A stretch of DNA of 39,868 nt from Monoraphidium neglectum (GCF_000611645.1 NW_014013540.1:1-39868), one strand, 5' to 3'. Counted from the first letter of the stretch, positions 11,836 to 22,298 are shown. Translations and numbers: made by a program. Notes: generated from the sequence alone by a model not told the origin.

Positions 11836-13610
11836 TCATCTGCTGCACTGCCATGACATGTTGAAGTCATCAGCTGTGTGAAGACAACGATTGGGGAAGT
11901 CAGACATGCCTTGGATGATCAGCCCCTGCTCTGCCTGCTCGTTGAGCAGCCAAGCAAAGCCAGGGGCGTCAGCTGCTGATGGCACGGAGTGCAGCCACAG
12001 GTTGCGAAGGGGCGCCTTCACACGCGATACAAATATACACAGCTGCTCTGCAGTCCAATCTGTGCTGTCAAGTCGCAGGCGTGTCACGCCCCGCAGGCCC
12101 TTGGCAAAGTTGACCAGGCTCGGCATGTCCTTGCGCCCCCCTGGGACATCGAGAACCAGCCTCTTCAGCTTGGGCATGCAGGCAAGTGCGGATCCCACAA
12201 CCCCCATATCGACGCGTCCGCTCTTTCTGCCAAAGCCCCAATTCACGTCGAGGTCGCCATGCAGAGAGATCTCACAAGATAAAGCCAGTGTCAGGTGGAG
12301 AGACTCGAGGCCAGTGAGTAAGGCTAGCCGAGCCAAATCCTCAACCACCGCGTCGCACTTGAGCTCTGCCAGGCGGGGCGCGGCCGCAAGAGCCTGCCAC
12401 TCGCAAAGCGACGGGGGCAGCAGGGATTCCAGTGTTTCTGTAGCGCCGTAGGCAAGGTGCGACAGGCGTGTGAGGCCGGACAGCATCGCAGTAGGACTCT
12501 CAAGCAGCACAGTGTCGTCATCATGATACATCACCTCCAAACACTCCACATTGGGGACCAGCGACTGCATGCACATCCGGCGGAAACCACTAGGACAGTA
12601 TGAGAACATTGCGCGGAGGACCTTTGGGAACGCCGCGGGGGCGTGCGTCCCCCAGTCGCCCGACGGCTGCGCTACCAGCAGCGTGAGGTGCGGCAGGCCT
12701 AGGGCGAGCCGCTCAGCCCAGCCCTTGGCGGGCAGGTCGATGCCCCTGAGCTCGCGCAGGTGCGGCCAAGGCAGCCCCAGATCACAGCCCAGCGCCGGGC
12801 AACACTGCCACCCGCCAAAATCCAGCGAGGTCAGACGAGAGCACGGCAGTGTGGCAAGCAGGGGAGCGTCATCAGAAGAATCCATCCTGAGTGAGCGCAG
12901 GCATGGCAGGCTGCCGAGCGCGCATGCACAGTCTTCATTGAAGTCCGACCAAGTGATCAGCTCAAGGCTCTTGATGTGCGGCACCATTGCCGGCAGGGTG
13001 GCCAGCATGGTGAGCACCTCCTCGGTGCTATGTGTGTGCATGTTGACCCGCAGCGAGGTGATGCCAGGCACGTGCTTCAGCACCGAATTGATGTCAGTTA
13101 GACCCCCAATCTCCCAAGCGCGGCCGTCCAGCTCCCCGAGCGCGGCCAGCACGGCACAGGCCGCTTCGTGGCGCGGGCCGGGGCGCTCAGCGAGGGCGAA
13201 GCACTCGCGCAGCTGGTCAGGTGCATGCTGAGACGGCGTGCCCTGGAGCTGCAGGCACGCCAGCAGTGGGAACCTGGAGAAGTCGGGGGCGCCATGCCAG
13301 GACTCGATGTCGTTGGGCCTGAGTTTCAAGGCTGAGAAGCGGCCGGTCTCCAGCCGCGAGGCACGGTCAAACAGCCTGGCCGCCTGCCGGGCCTCACGCA
13401 GGTCCTGCAGCAGCACCAGTGAGGGGGCGGTGTGGTGAGAGAGTTGGGTGACAGAAAGCAACGCAATTGGCCAGGCAGGATCAAAGGTTAGGTTTGAGCT
13501 GCGCTGCAAAGCGCTGCGACACGCCCAGGAGCGTGCCGCACCTTTGGCTCGAGCCACTGCAGCACCTGGCCAACCAGCTGCTGGTGGTCGAGGGACTCAA
13601 TCGACGCCAT
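11836..13610 (-). CDS. F-box / leucine-rich-repeat protein, copy A
   Basis: Likely substrate receptor of an SCF ubiquitin ligase. There are two exons. A 23-codon exon (13610-13542) encodes MASIESLDHQQLVGQVLQWL then EPK. It is joined in phase 0 to the main exon (13404-11836, starting DLREARQAARLF). Together they form an F-box of the LxxxVLxxLxPKDLxxAR type at about residues 6-45. The rest is irregular leucine-rich repeats (for example SLPCLRSLRM, SRLTSLDFGG, MPKLKRLVLDV). Total is 545 residues. The main exon stays open into the intron in another frame, so a single-exon call would miss the F-box. It is convergent with ALDH and divergent from the TTC1 remnant. Paralogues are copies B and C. Substrate is unknown. 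Confidence 0.85.
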
Positions 13611-14007
13611 CACTCCTGCAGCATGAATGGGTGGTGTTCAGGGGTCATACATGAGGAGGCCGCAGCCAAGCGGAGCGGTGAGCAGAGCGCGCTGCTGGCT
13701 GTGCTGCAGCGCGAGCAGAGCGCCTTCAGTGAACCGACAGTGGGTCATCCACCCACCAGGCCAGCTCTGGAGAAACACTGCGCAAGATCCGACAGCGAGC
13801 CCAGATCTGACACGAATTGGATGTTTGGATCACCACGGCAGTAGATCAGTAGACCAAGCTGGCCTTGTCGCCATGCACGCGGGCTTTGAACTGAACTCAA
13901 CTCGAATCTTGGAGCATACCGATACTGCTTTCTACAAACAACCCTATCCACAGCTGATGAGCAGCCGCACCGTCCTCCGGGTTCGCACATCACTTCAAAG
14001 TTCAAAC
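13611..14007. promoter_or_regulatory. Divergent promoter region, F-box A / TTC1 remnant
   Basis: This 397-bp region separates the F-box A start from the TTC1 remnant start. It contains an inverted repeat GTGGG-N7-CCCAC (13740-13756) followed by CAGGCCAGCT. The same element occurs in the equivalent regions of units B and C at a similar distance (111-130 bases) from the F-box start codon. Confidence 0.5.
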
Positions 14008-14480
14008 ATGCGCCGTGGGCGAGATCAGCCCATCTGCGTGATTGAGGACATAACATGGCAGCATCAGGAGCCCCAATGCGATCGCGGTAGCGCAGCAACA
14101 GCAAGCAGGTCTCCCGACGTACCTCCTGCCAACACAGGGAGCGCCAGCGCCGAGCGAAATCAAACGCTGCATCTGCATCGGCGTCACGACATGACGAGGA
14201 ACCTGCTCTTGACCTGCACGATGCAACGTTCGATCAGCAGAGCGATCAAAAGCCTGCGTGCCAGGGGACGAGGCAAGAGCAGGAACAGCAGCCGCCATAG
14301 GCACGCAGCCAGTTGGCGCAGGGTGCAGCATGAGCAACGACGCGTGTGTTAATGCGGCCTCAGCCTCGACAGGGCTGAGCTATACCAGGCCGCGGGCGGC
14401 TACAGCATCAGGTTCTAGCAGTGAAGCCAGCAGCGTGAAGGTCGCGGGCCCGATGCAGCAGCTGATTGCAGATGCTTCGA
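14008..14480 (+). pseudogene. TTC1 remnant, unit A (5' exon fragment plus 3' tail)
   Basis: The start matches intact TTC1 at 25170 (MRRGRDQPICVIEDIT versus MRRGRDQPTCVIEDIT). Similarity continues at DNA level, but a frameshift near 14190 and a stop break it. The whole TPR-coding part is absent. Around 14400-14475 is a tail homologous to the sequence just after the TTC1 stop in unit B (shared GCTGATTGCAGATGCTT). It is an internally deleted, non-functional copy directly abutting truncated ALDH copy 3. Confidence 0.75.
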
Positions 14481-16424
14481 CTGTCTTTCAAGACTGGCCG
14501 CCCTTGACGCGACATCGGCTGCATGTGGAGGGGCGTCCCTTCTGTCGCACCAGCGCCGCCGGACTGACGTCTTGTGCCCATCCGTCAGGTGGTGCACGCG
14601 GTCTTGACTAAGGTGCGGCGGCTGGTTGCGGAGGCGGGTGGGCGGTACCCCGAGCCCTTCACCCTTGAGCTGGGTGGGCGGCGGGCCGGTGCAATGAAAT
14701 GAGGCTCTGCCAATGTTTATACTGCGGTTCTCTCCTCTATGATACTTGAGAGCGTGCTGTGGTGCATAAGAAATACCAAATCTCGTCCGGATGTTTTGCC
14801 CTCTTCCTTCTGATTATCTTAGTATCACAACGGATGCACACAGAGCAACTGCCTGCCTGCCAGCACACCCTTGCTCCTACCTCATTCGCACTCTCTGCCC
14901 CTTGGAGAACAACCCTCTGAAAGCTGAACGTCGCACCCCGTGCGCTCTACAGGCAGCAAGAACCCCCTGATTGTGGAACCAGACTCTGACCTGGACCTGG
15001 CGTTTCAACCGCCCAGCAGCCAGGACGTGATCTTCTTCCACCAGGGCCAGGTGGGAGCGCCTGATGATCCGCATGCGCTAGACCTTCAACTAGAATGTGA
15101 GCTGGCGAAGCACCGCTGAGGCCCTGCTGTTGGGGTGTGGCGCTGCCTGCTGGGTTGAGCTGCTTGCTGGCTGCCACCTGCCCTTGGCTTAGCCCCAACT
15201 GCTTGACGCCGTCTTCCCTGCGGTGTGCTTGTGGGACGCGCGCAGCGCTTGATCAAGCCACGCGATGTGCGCTTTTGACGCCAGCGGCTGGTGCGCGTGT
15301 GACCGTGTGCGCCTAACTGCACGCCCCTACCCGCTCCACCGTGTCCAGGTCTGCTGCGCGGGGAGCCGTGTGTTTGTCCACGAGGCGGTGTATGATGTGT
15401 TTGTGGCCAGGTCAACACGCGCAGCGCAGGACAGGTGGGTCGAGCCTCAAGTCACGTTCTGTGTGCACGTTTGATGGCCCCCTCGCGCTGCGATCAGCAT
15501 GCCCCCCCAGGCAGCGCTGGTCTCCCTGCCTAATTTGCACTGCTTGGGGTGCCTGATCTGCACACTCTTCAACAGGACTGCGTCACCTTCGTGACGCTTG
15601 GGCTGACGGCTTGAGCAACCGCCACGAACCGCCCGCACGTGTTCCCAACCGCCAGGCCTGTGGGCAACCCCTTTGAGGCCGAGGTGCTGCAGGGGCCGCA
15701 GGTTGACAGCGCCGAGTTCAACAAGGTGGGGCCGCACCGCGTGTGCAGGCATGGGCAACCAGGAGAAGCCCACCAGCCGCTTGCCGAAACTTGCCCTGAA
15801 TTTGTTAAGACACGCTCGCACACACCCACTTGCTCAGGGTGCGGGTCCGTAGCTATGAACTGCGCTTGCTGGGCTGTTGGGCATCAACCACAACTCACAC
15901 GGACACACCCAACGTGCGGCTACGCTGTTTCGCCGCCCACCCGCTGCTTCCACCCGCAGGCGATGCGCCACATCAACCTTGGACGCACAGAGGGCGCCCG
16001 CCTGGCCGCCGGCGGCCGCCGCGTCCGGGACAAGGTCGGCAGATGCGTGCGCAGCTGCCCTGCTGCTGCAGATTGGCTACTTTTCCTGATGCGCATGTGC
16101 ACTGTTCTCTGCTGGCGGCTTTGTGCAGGCTGCTAGGCAGTGGCCTGTGTCACGGCAAATGACCCAGCCTGCCACTTGTTGGCACCCCCATCACCGCCGC
16201 CAATGATGCAGGGCTTCTTTGTGGAGCCGACCGTGTTCACTGGGGGGCGGGATGACATGACCATCGCCAGGGATGAGACCTTTGGCCCAGTGCAGTCCAT
16301 CATGAGGTGGGGGCAGGCCTGAGGTCCATGGGCAGGGCGAGAGTCAGGTGAAAACGAGGGGTGACTGCTGCTGTGTTGCCGGCGCTGGAAGGGTGCTGCC
16401 ACAATGCACTTGCCTCTTTGACAC

Positions 16425-16670
16425 TCTGTGCGCGTGCAAGCACGCATGCGCGCGGACAGGCGAGCGTGCGAGGGCACGAGCACGCGCACGTGTGTGCGTG
16501 CGTGCGAGTGCGCGTGCATGCGCGTGTGGCGCGCGCGTGCATGTGTGTGTGTCCGTGTGTGTGTGAGTGCGTGTGCGTGTGCTCGTGCGCGTGTGTGTGT
16601 GTGTGTGCTTGCGGGCGTGCTTGCGTGCATGCATGCATGCATGCATGCATGCATGCGTGTGTACATGTAT
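16425..16670. repeat. Long GT-rich simple repeat in an ALDH copy 3 intron
   Basis: About 245 bp of alternating purine-pyrimidine sequence (GTGTGT, GCGTGC, and a GCAT tetramer run at 16628-16655). It lies in the same intron as the shorter repeat at 10015-10100. Open frames across it read only Cys/Val/Arg or His/Thr repeats and are not genes. Confidence 0.85.
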
Positions 16671-17363
16671 GCACGCCTGCAGACGGAAAGGACATAAGGG
16701 GGAGGGAGGGACGGGAGAGGTGTGGCGCCCCGTCCTGACAAGTTTGAGGTGCATCATAATCCAACAGTGCTGAGAACAATTATTGCTCTGCTTCCCTTCC
16801 TTTTGCCCCTCACACTTCAGCTACAAGAGCCTGGACGAGGTGCGGAAGCTGGTGTGGATACGTGTTGCATGTGCCTGCCCTTGGGCAGACTGCAGTTTGC
16901 TTGCATGCACTTGCATGCCTGGCTGGGGTGCCTGCGCACGAGGGGCGCCGGGAACTACATACACCCGGGGCAACTGGCGTCGCGTGCGTGCCAGACATGC
17001 GCCTGCGGCCCCCCTTGCAGGTGATCAAGCGCGCCAACGCAACGCCCTCAGGCCTGGCGGCCGGCGTCTTCAGGTGGGAATCAGAGTTGGGACCTCTGCG
17101 CGGTTCCGAGGCCGCCCTGAGCCGTGGCATTGTGCTAGCTCGCAGTGTGATCAAGCAAGACTTGCAGGCTGGGGTCAGCCAGCCCCATGCTGGGTGAGCA
17201 TCCGTGCATGGCGCACCTCCGTCCCTCGATCTTCGCCGGAGCAGCCAGCAAGCACATTGGGTTGCCGCCTTGCGCAGTTGAGGTCGACCGAGTCCCAACA
17301 GGCCCCCACCTCAGGAAGATTGTGCAATCCTTTTGTCATTCCAGCTGAGTTGTGGCAACTCCT

Positions 17364-17386
17364 CCCCCCCCCCCCCCCCCCCCCCC
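17364..17386 (+). repeat. Uninterrupted run of 23 cytosines at a splice acceptor
   Basis: The run forms the polypyrimidine tract just before the acceptor at 17390 of the penultimate ALDH copy 3 exon. Its length may be unstable or approximate because homopolymers are prone to sequencing error. Confidence 0.8.
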
Positions 17387-17790
17387 GCAGCTCCAACCTG
17401 GACACGGTCAACACCCTGGCGCGCGCCCTCAAGGGCGGCACAGTGTGCGTGAACTCCCCACAGGCGCGGCAGCTGCAAGCAGCTTTGCTTTGGGTCCAAT
17501 CTCAGCAGAAACATCTGTAGCAGCGTTGCGAGCGGCAGGACTTGCAAGGAACCCCCACCCGTCATATTCTGTCCACATTCAGCGCCAGCTGCCTAACTCA
17601 CCCTTCTTCCCACACACACACACACACTATCATTAGGTGAGTCAACTGCTTCACTGTGATGGACAGCGCCGTCCCCATCAGGAGCTACAAGGACAGCGGC
17701 ATGGGGCGTGAGAAGGGGGAGGACGCCCTGCAGCACTACACGCAGGTCAAGGCCGTGGTGCAGCAGCTGAGGGGCGCGGCGGGGATATGA

Positions 17791-18372
17791 CAGCAGGCAA
17801 GGCGTGGCATGGGCTGCCCTGCAGTCGGCACAAGCAGATGCGTTGGTCCCGGTAGTTTTGTATCTGCAGTTGGGAGAGCGCATCGGGCTGCCTGCCTTTG
17901 CCCCGCTGCGTCGCGCCCGCGCCTCAAGGCACTGCATGGCATTTTGCAGAGGGATGGCTGTTGTGAGCGTCATGGCTGGTGTGGCTGTGAAATTAGCCAA
18001 TTCACATCCATGATTGGGCAAGGACATTGCAGGCAGCTGTGCCGACAGCGCAGATGGTGTTGCCGAACAACATTTCACTGACCACTCCCCTCGACACAGG
18101 GTGGGGGAACCGCATGCAGGGACCAGCTGGCTGGGATGGGATGGCAGCAAAGGACACGATGTGACAATTTGAATAACGTGCAGGGCCCCTGTGGTGCGCG
18201 ACATGCACACCGTCGCAGCTGCTGTGACCACAGCCTTGGCGTGACCAACACAAGAGGTGCTTCGCAAGCCCTGGACACCCGCAAACCGACTGGCTGTTAC
18301 AGCAGTGGACAAGAGTATACGTAAGCGTCGTCTCAGCGGCACTTGGCCCCGTCCACAAGCGGGTTGCAATGC
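17791..18372. other. Convergent intergenic region, ALDH copy 3 / F-box B
   Basis: Homologous in position and partly in sequence to 11243-11835. TTACA at 18297-18301 gives a minus-strand TGTAA about 72 bases past the F-box B stop. The surrounding block (ttacagca..ggacaagag) is conserved with unit A. No gene is seen. Confidence 0.6.
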
Positions 18373-20099
18373 TCAACTGTACTGCCAAAACATGCTGAAG
18401 TCGTTAGCTGGGTGATATCGCCAATCTCCCTCACCCATGCCTGTGATGACCAACCCCCGCTCTGCCTGCTCATTGAGCAGCCCAGCAAAGTCGGGGGCAT
18501 CAGCTAATGGCATGGACGGCAGCCACAGGGTGCGAAGGGGCGCCTTAACGCGTGATACAAACATGAGCAGCTGCTCTGCAGTCCACTTTACGCCTACGAG
18601 TTGCAGGCATGTCACGCCTCGCAGGCCATCGGCAAATTTGACCAGGCTCGCATTGTCCGTGCGGCCCCCTGGGACAACCAGAACCAGCCTCTTCAGCTTG
18701 GGCATGCAGCTGAGTGCAGACCCCACATCCCCCAAATTAATGCTCTCCTCGTCATGATCGATCCGACCCGCATTGAAGGCATGATGAAGGACAAGATCCA
18801 GTCTCAGGTGTAGAGACTCGAGGCCAGTGAGTGAGGCTAGCCGGCCCAGGTTCTTGACCGCCGCGTCGGACTTGAGCTCTGCCAGGCGGGGCGCGGCCGC
18901 GAGAGCCTCCCACTCGCACAGCGGCAGGGGCGGGGCCCGAAATGAAGAGCTATAGGCGAGGTGCGACAGGCGCGTGAGGCCGGACAGCGTCGCGGGACCC
19001 TCGACCAGGGAAGGGTCACCAAACACGACCTCCAAAAACTCCACAGCGGGGACCAGCGACCGCAGGCGCAGGCGGCGGAAACCCCTGGGACAGGAAAAAA
19101 ACACCGCGCGGCCGACGTTTGGGAACGCCGCGGGGGCATGTATTCCCCAGTCGCCCGACGGCTGCGCTACCAGTAGCGTCAGGTGGGGGAGGCCCAGGGC
19201 GAGACGCTCCGCCCAGCCCCCGGCGGGCAGGTCGATGTCCCTGAGCTCGCGCAGGTTTGGCCAAGGCAGCCCCAGATCACAGCCAAGCGGCGGCCAACAC
19301 TGGCTCTCCGACCCGGCAAACCCCAGCAATGTCAAGCGGGAGCACGACAGCGTGGCGAGATGGTGCGCTTGATCAAAAGGGCTTATCATGAGCGAGCGCA
19401 GGCATGGCAGGCTGCCAATCATACGTGCACAGTGCTCGTCAACAACTGACCAAGGGCACACGTCGAGGCGCTCGATGCGCGGCACCATTGCCGGCAGGGT
19501 GGCCAGCCCTGTCAGCGCCTCGTTGGTGCTGGTTCTGTAGAAGGTCAGCCGCAGCGAGGTGATGCCAGGCATGTGTCTCAACACCGAAGTAAGGTCAACG
19601 GGACCCCCGAAACCCCTACCATGGCAGTCCAGCTTCCCGAGCGCGGCCAGCACTGCGCAGGCCGCTTCGCGGCGCGGGCTGGGCCGCTCAGCGACAGCGA
19701 AGCACTTGCGCAGCTGGTCGCGTGCACGTTGAGAAAGCGCATCCTTCAAATGCAGGCACGCCAGCAGCGGGAACCTGGAGAAGTCGGGGGCGTCACGCCA
19801 GGACAGGATGCTGTCTGGCCTCAGCTTCAAGACAGAGAAGCTGTCGGTCTCCAGCCGCGAGGTGCGGTCAAACAGCCTGGCCGCCTGGCGGGCGTTGCAC
19901 AGGTCCTGCAGCAGCACCAGTAAGGCAGCAGCGTGAGCCAGTCGGGTGGAAGAAGGCAACACATCCGACCAGGCAGGAGCAAAGGTTAGATTTGGGCTGC
20001 GCTGCGACGCGCCCAGGGACTGTGCCGCACCTTTGGCTCGAGCCACTGCAGCACCCGGCCAACCAGCTGCTGCTGGTCGAGGGAATCGATTGACGCCAT
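18373..20099 (-). CDS. F-box / leucine-rich-repeat protein, copy B
   Basis: This has the same two-exon design as copies A and C. Exon 1 is 20099-20031 (MASIDSLDQQQLVGRVLQWL then EPK). It is joined in phase 0 to 19905-18373 (starting DLCNARQAARLF). The product is 533 residues, with an F-box at about 6-45 followed by irregular LRRs ending near MFVSRVKAPLRTLWL. It is shorter than copy C by small deletions between repeats. The frame is fully open, which suggests selection while the neighbouring ALDH and TTC1 copies decayed. Proposed role is SCF ubiquitin-ligase substrate recognition; the target is unknown. The open frame continues upstream past the intron, so an unspliced 694-residue reading is possible but would lack the F-box. 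Confidence 0.85.
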
Positions 20100-20497
20100 C
20101 TGCCCTGCGGCACGAATGGGGGTTGTTCAGCAGTCGGGCGTGCTCGACCGCAGCCCAGCAGGGCTGTGCCGCAGCACGTGCAATGCAGTGCGTCTGCCGC
20201 GCGCCTAGAGTGGGGTGTACACCCACCAGGCCAGCTTCAAAGAACGGCTGCGGGCAAATTGACAGTGAGCCCAGATGTGACACGGCTTGGATCACCACGG
20301 GTGCGGACCAAGCGGGCCTTGTCATCAAGGTGCACACGCGCTCTGAATTGAACTCAATTCGCCTCTTGACACATTCCGATACCAAATTTATATGATAATA
20401 TTTTAAAAAAATTCCACAGCTGGTGAGCAGCGGCACCGTCCTCCGAGTTCGCATCATACGCTAAATACCGTGTGTAATGTAATAGTACATGCGTAGC
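20100..20497. promoter_or_regulatory. Divergent promoter region, F-box B / TTC1 pseudogene
   Basis: Contains GTGGG-N7-CCCAC (20210-20226) followed by CAGGCCAGCT, as in units A and C. Here the core is a perfect 12-bp palindrome, GGGTGTACACCC (20213-20224). A second inverted repeat, GAATTGA-AC-TCAATTC (20345-20360), has a degenerate match in unit A near 13890. Confidence 0.5.
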
Positions 20498-22002
20498 ATT
20501 CGCCGTGGGCGCGATCAACCCGCTTGCACGTTGAGGAGAGCCGGTTGAACAGCGCCAGGACGATCGCTGCGGCGCAGCAGCAGGTCTGGGGACGAACCTG
20601 AAACCCCCCACCAATGTAGCGAGCAGCGCGCGATACGCTGCATCCGCATCAAGAAATCAGGGGGGCCTACATCATTGTTGAATTGCATGATGTGGCGATT
20701 GATCAGCAGAACGATAGGGCCTGCATACCAAAGCGAGAGACAAGGGCAGGAGCGGGTACAGCAGCCCCCTCCGCCCCTTGGGCACGCAGCCAGCGAGCGG
20801 CAGGGCACTGCAGCAGCAGCAGCAGGAGCAGCAGCAGGAGCGGCAGCCACAGAAGCAGCCACCCGGGCGGCAGCAGTAGCAGCAGCAGCAGCTGCAGCAG
20901 CCATGGGCGCCAGCTGCGAGGAGGAGCGGCAGCAGCTGGATGCTGCCGAGGCGCTGAAGCGCGATGGCAATGATCTCCTGTTTATACGACCACAATCGCG
21001 AATTACCAGGGGCCGAGCCCCGTTACATGCGCTCCCCAAACAGACAGTCGCACTGCATGCTGCGTTGCATGCGTCGCACGCGGGAGCGCGACCCGCAGCC
21101 GCCCCATGCCACGTCAGGACCGCACGAGGGGAAGGGGGGGCCTGGCGCCCGAGTCGCTGCCACCCGGCGACGCAAGGGCAACGGCGTTGCCATGAAGTCC
21201 AGGGGCATCACGGCGCCCTGCGACGCTGAGGGCGACCTGCGCCATCGTCGGCCCCGCCCGCCGCACGCCCTTCGAGGCTCTCGGCACCGCCTCGGAGCCA
21301 GCGGCCCAGCGCTCAGTTCACTACGCCAACATGGCGCCCTGCTGGCTCAATCTCGACCAGCCGCAGCTGGCGGAGGAGCACTGCCCATTTTGTGCCGTCA
21401 CGACGCTGGGCCCCCTTTACCCCTAGCCTGCCCCACCTCCCTCGCAACACGCCACCCGTCTGCCCATCCCCTCCTCGCTTCCCTCCCGCCAGCTACATCA
21501 AGGCGCCGATGCGGCGCGCCATGGCCTTTGAGCAGCTGGACGACGTTGACCACGCCCTGCAGGCTGACCTGGAGCAGGTGGGCGCGATCTGGGCGGCGGC
21601 TACGGAGGGCCTGGCAGACCTCGGATTCCCAGCAAACCTTGGGGGCCTGTCTTGACCAACAGGCGCATTGCTTGAGGCCGTAAGCGTTGGTGCCGCTTGC
21701 TCAAACGTTCAAACCTAAGTTGACCTAGGTTTGAAGAGAACTGGCGCTGCTGTATCCAGCCCGACATGCTGTGCGACTTTTGCTGCCGATCCCGGAACCC
21801 CACCCGAAACACCCCCGTCGCCGCCGCGGCGCGCCTGCAGCCCATCCTGGCGGAGCGCCAGGAGAAGCTCAAGGACGAGATGCTGGGCAAGCTCAAGGAC
21901 CTGGGCAACACCATCCTCGGGAAGTTCGGCCTCAACCTGGACAACTTCAAGGCGGAGCGGGACGTAGCCACGGGCGGCTATAGCAGCACGCTCTCGCAGT
22001 GA
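20498..22002 (+). pseudogene. TTC1 pseudogene, unit B
   Basis: It aligns with intact TTC1 over its whole length but is broken repeatedly. The start codon is ATT (20498-20500). A frameshift follows within about 40 bases. The middle is an expanded CAG/GCAGCAG tract (about 20805-20910). The first TPR exon breaks off after AEALKRDGNDLL (about 20975) without its donor. An exon 2 relic (YANMAPCWLNLDQPQLAEEHC) lies near 21325-21395. Exon 3 (21493-21577) is kept with one extra codon. The terminal exon (to the stop at 22002) keeps EMLGKLKDLGNTILGKFGL but lost its acceptor and VLELDPSN start. Confidence 0.85.
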
Positions 22003-22144
22003 AGGTGGCGGCGTGAGGTTCGCGAGCCTGATGCAGTAGCTGATTGCAGATGCTTTATCTGTCTCTCACCCTCCGCCCGCCATGTTTTGTCACATCCAGC
22101 TGCCTCGCTCACGGAAACGTCCCCCCCTCACACACCATCATCAG

Positions 22145-22298
22145 ATGGGCCAACTGCTTCACTGTGATGGACAGCGCCGTCCCATTCGGCGGCTGCAAGG
22201 ACAGCGGCATGGGGCGTGAGAAGGGGGAGGACGCCCTGCAGCACTACACGCAGGTCAAGGCCGTGGTGCAGCCGCTGAGGGGCGGGGCGTGGATATGA
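22145..22298 (+). pseudogene. Orphan terminal exon of a fourth aldehyde dehydrogenase copy
   Basis: A single 154-base exon matches the last exon of the intact ALDH (11089-11242), with its AG acceptor and stop codon in place. It reads [20 protein letters not shown] through QPLRGGAWI. No other ALDH exon lies upstream: the sequence before it (about 22070-22144) is the homologous last intron, and before that is the TTC1 pseudogene tail. It is non-functional alone unless used as an alternative 3' exon. Confidence 0.85.

Larger units (their letters stand above)
14589..17790 (+). pseudogene. Aldehyde dehydrogenase copy 3, 5'-truncated pseudogene
   Basis: Only the C-terminal half is present. Exons correspond to 8-17 of the intact copy: 14589-14673, 14953-15050, 15349-15434, 15656-15725, 15960-16034, 16212-16306, 16821-16839, 17021-17073, 17391-17444 and 17637-17790. 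The first is strongly diverged (VVHAVLTKVRR for [11 protein letters not shown]). The second has offsetting indels adding two residues (AFQPPSSQD for AVSTAQD). The nucleophile motif VCCAGSR is kept. The terminal exon has TGG changed to TGA at 17638-17640, and PFGGYK has become PIRSYK. Homology begins inside the intron before exon 8 (about 14500), so the cofactor-binding half was never joined or was deleted. Confidence 0.85.

Noticed and set aside
12551..13231. 226-codon plus-strand open frame
   Set aside because: It is an antisense shadow of F-box/LRR copy A, caused by high GC content.
16361..16773. Long Cys/Val/Arg and His/Thr open frames on both strands
   Set aside because: They are translations of a GT-rich simple repeat inside an ALDH intron.
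20672..20995. Cys-rich minus-strand frame resembling a secreted small protein
   Set aside because: It is the reverse translation of the CAG repeat tract in TTC1 pseudogene B.
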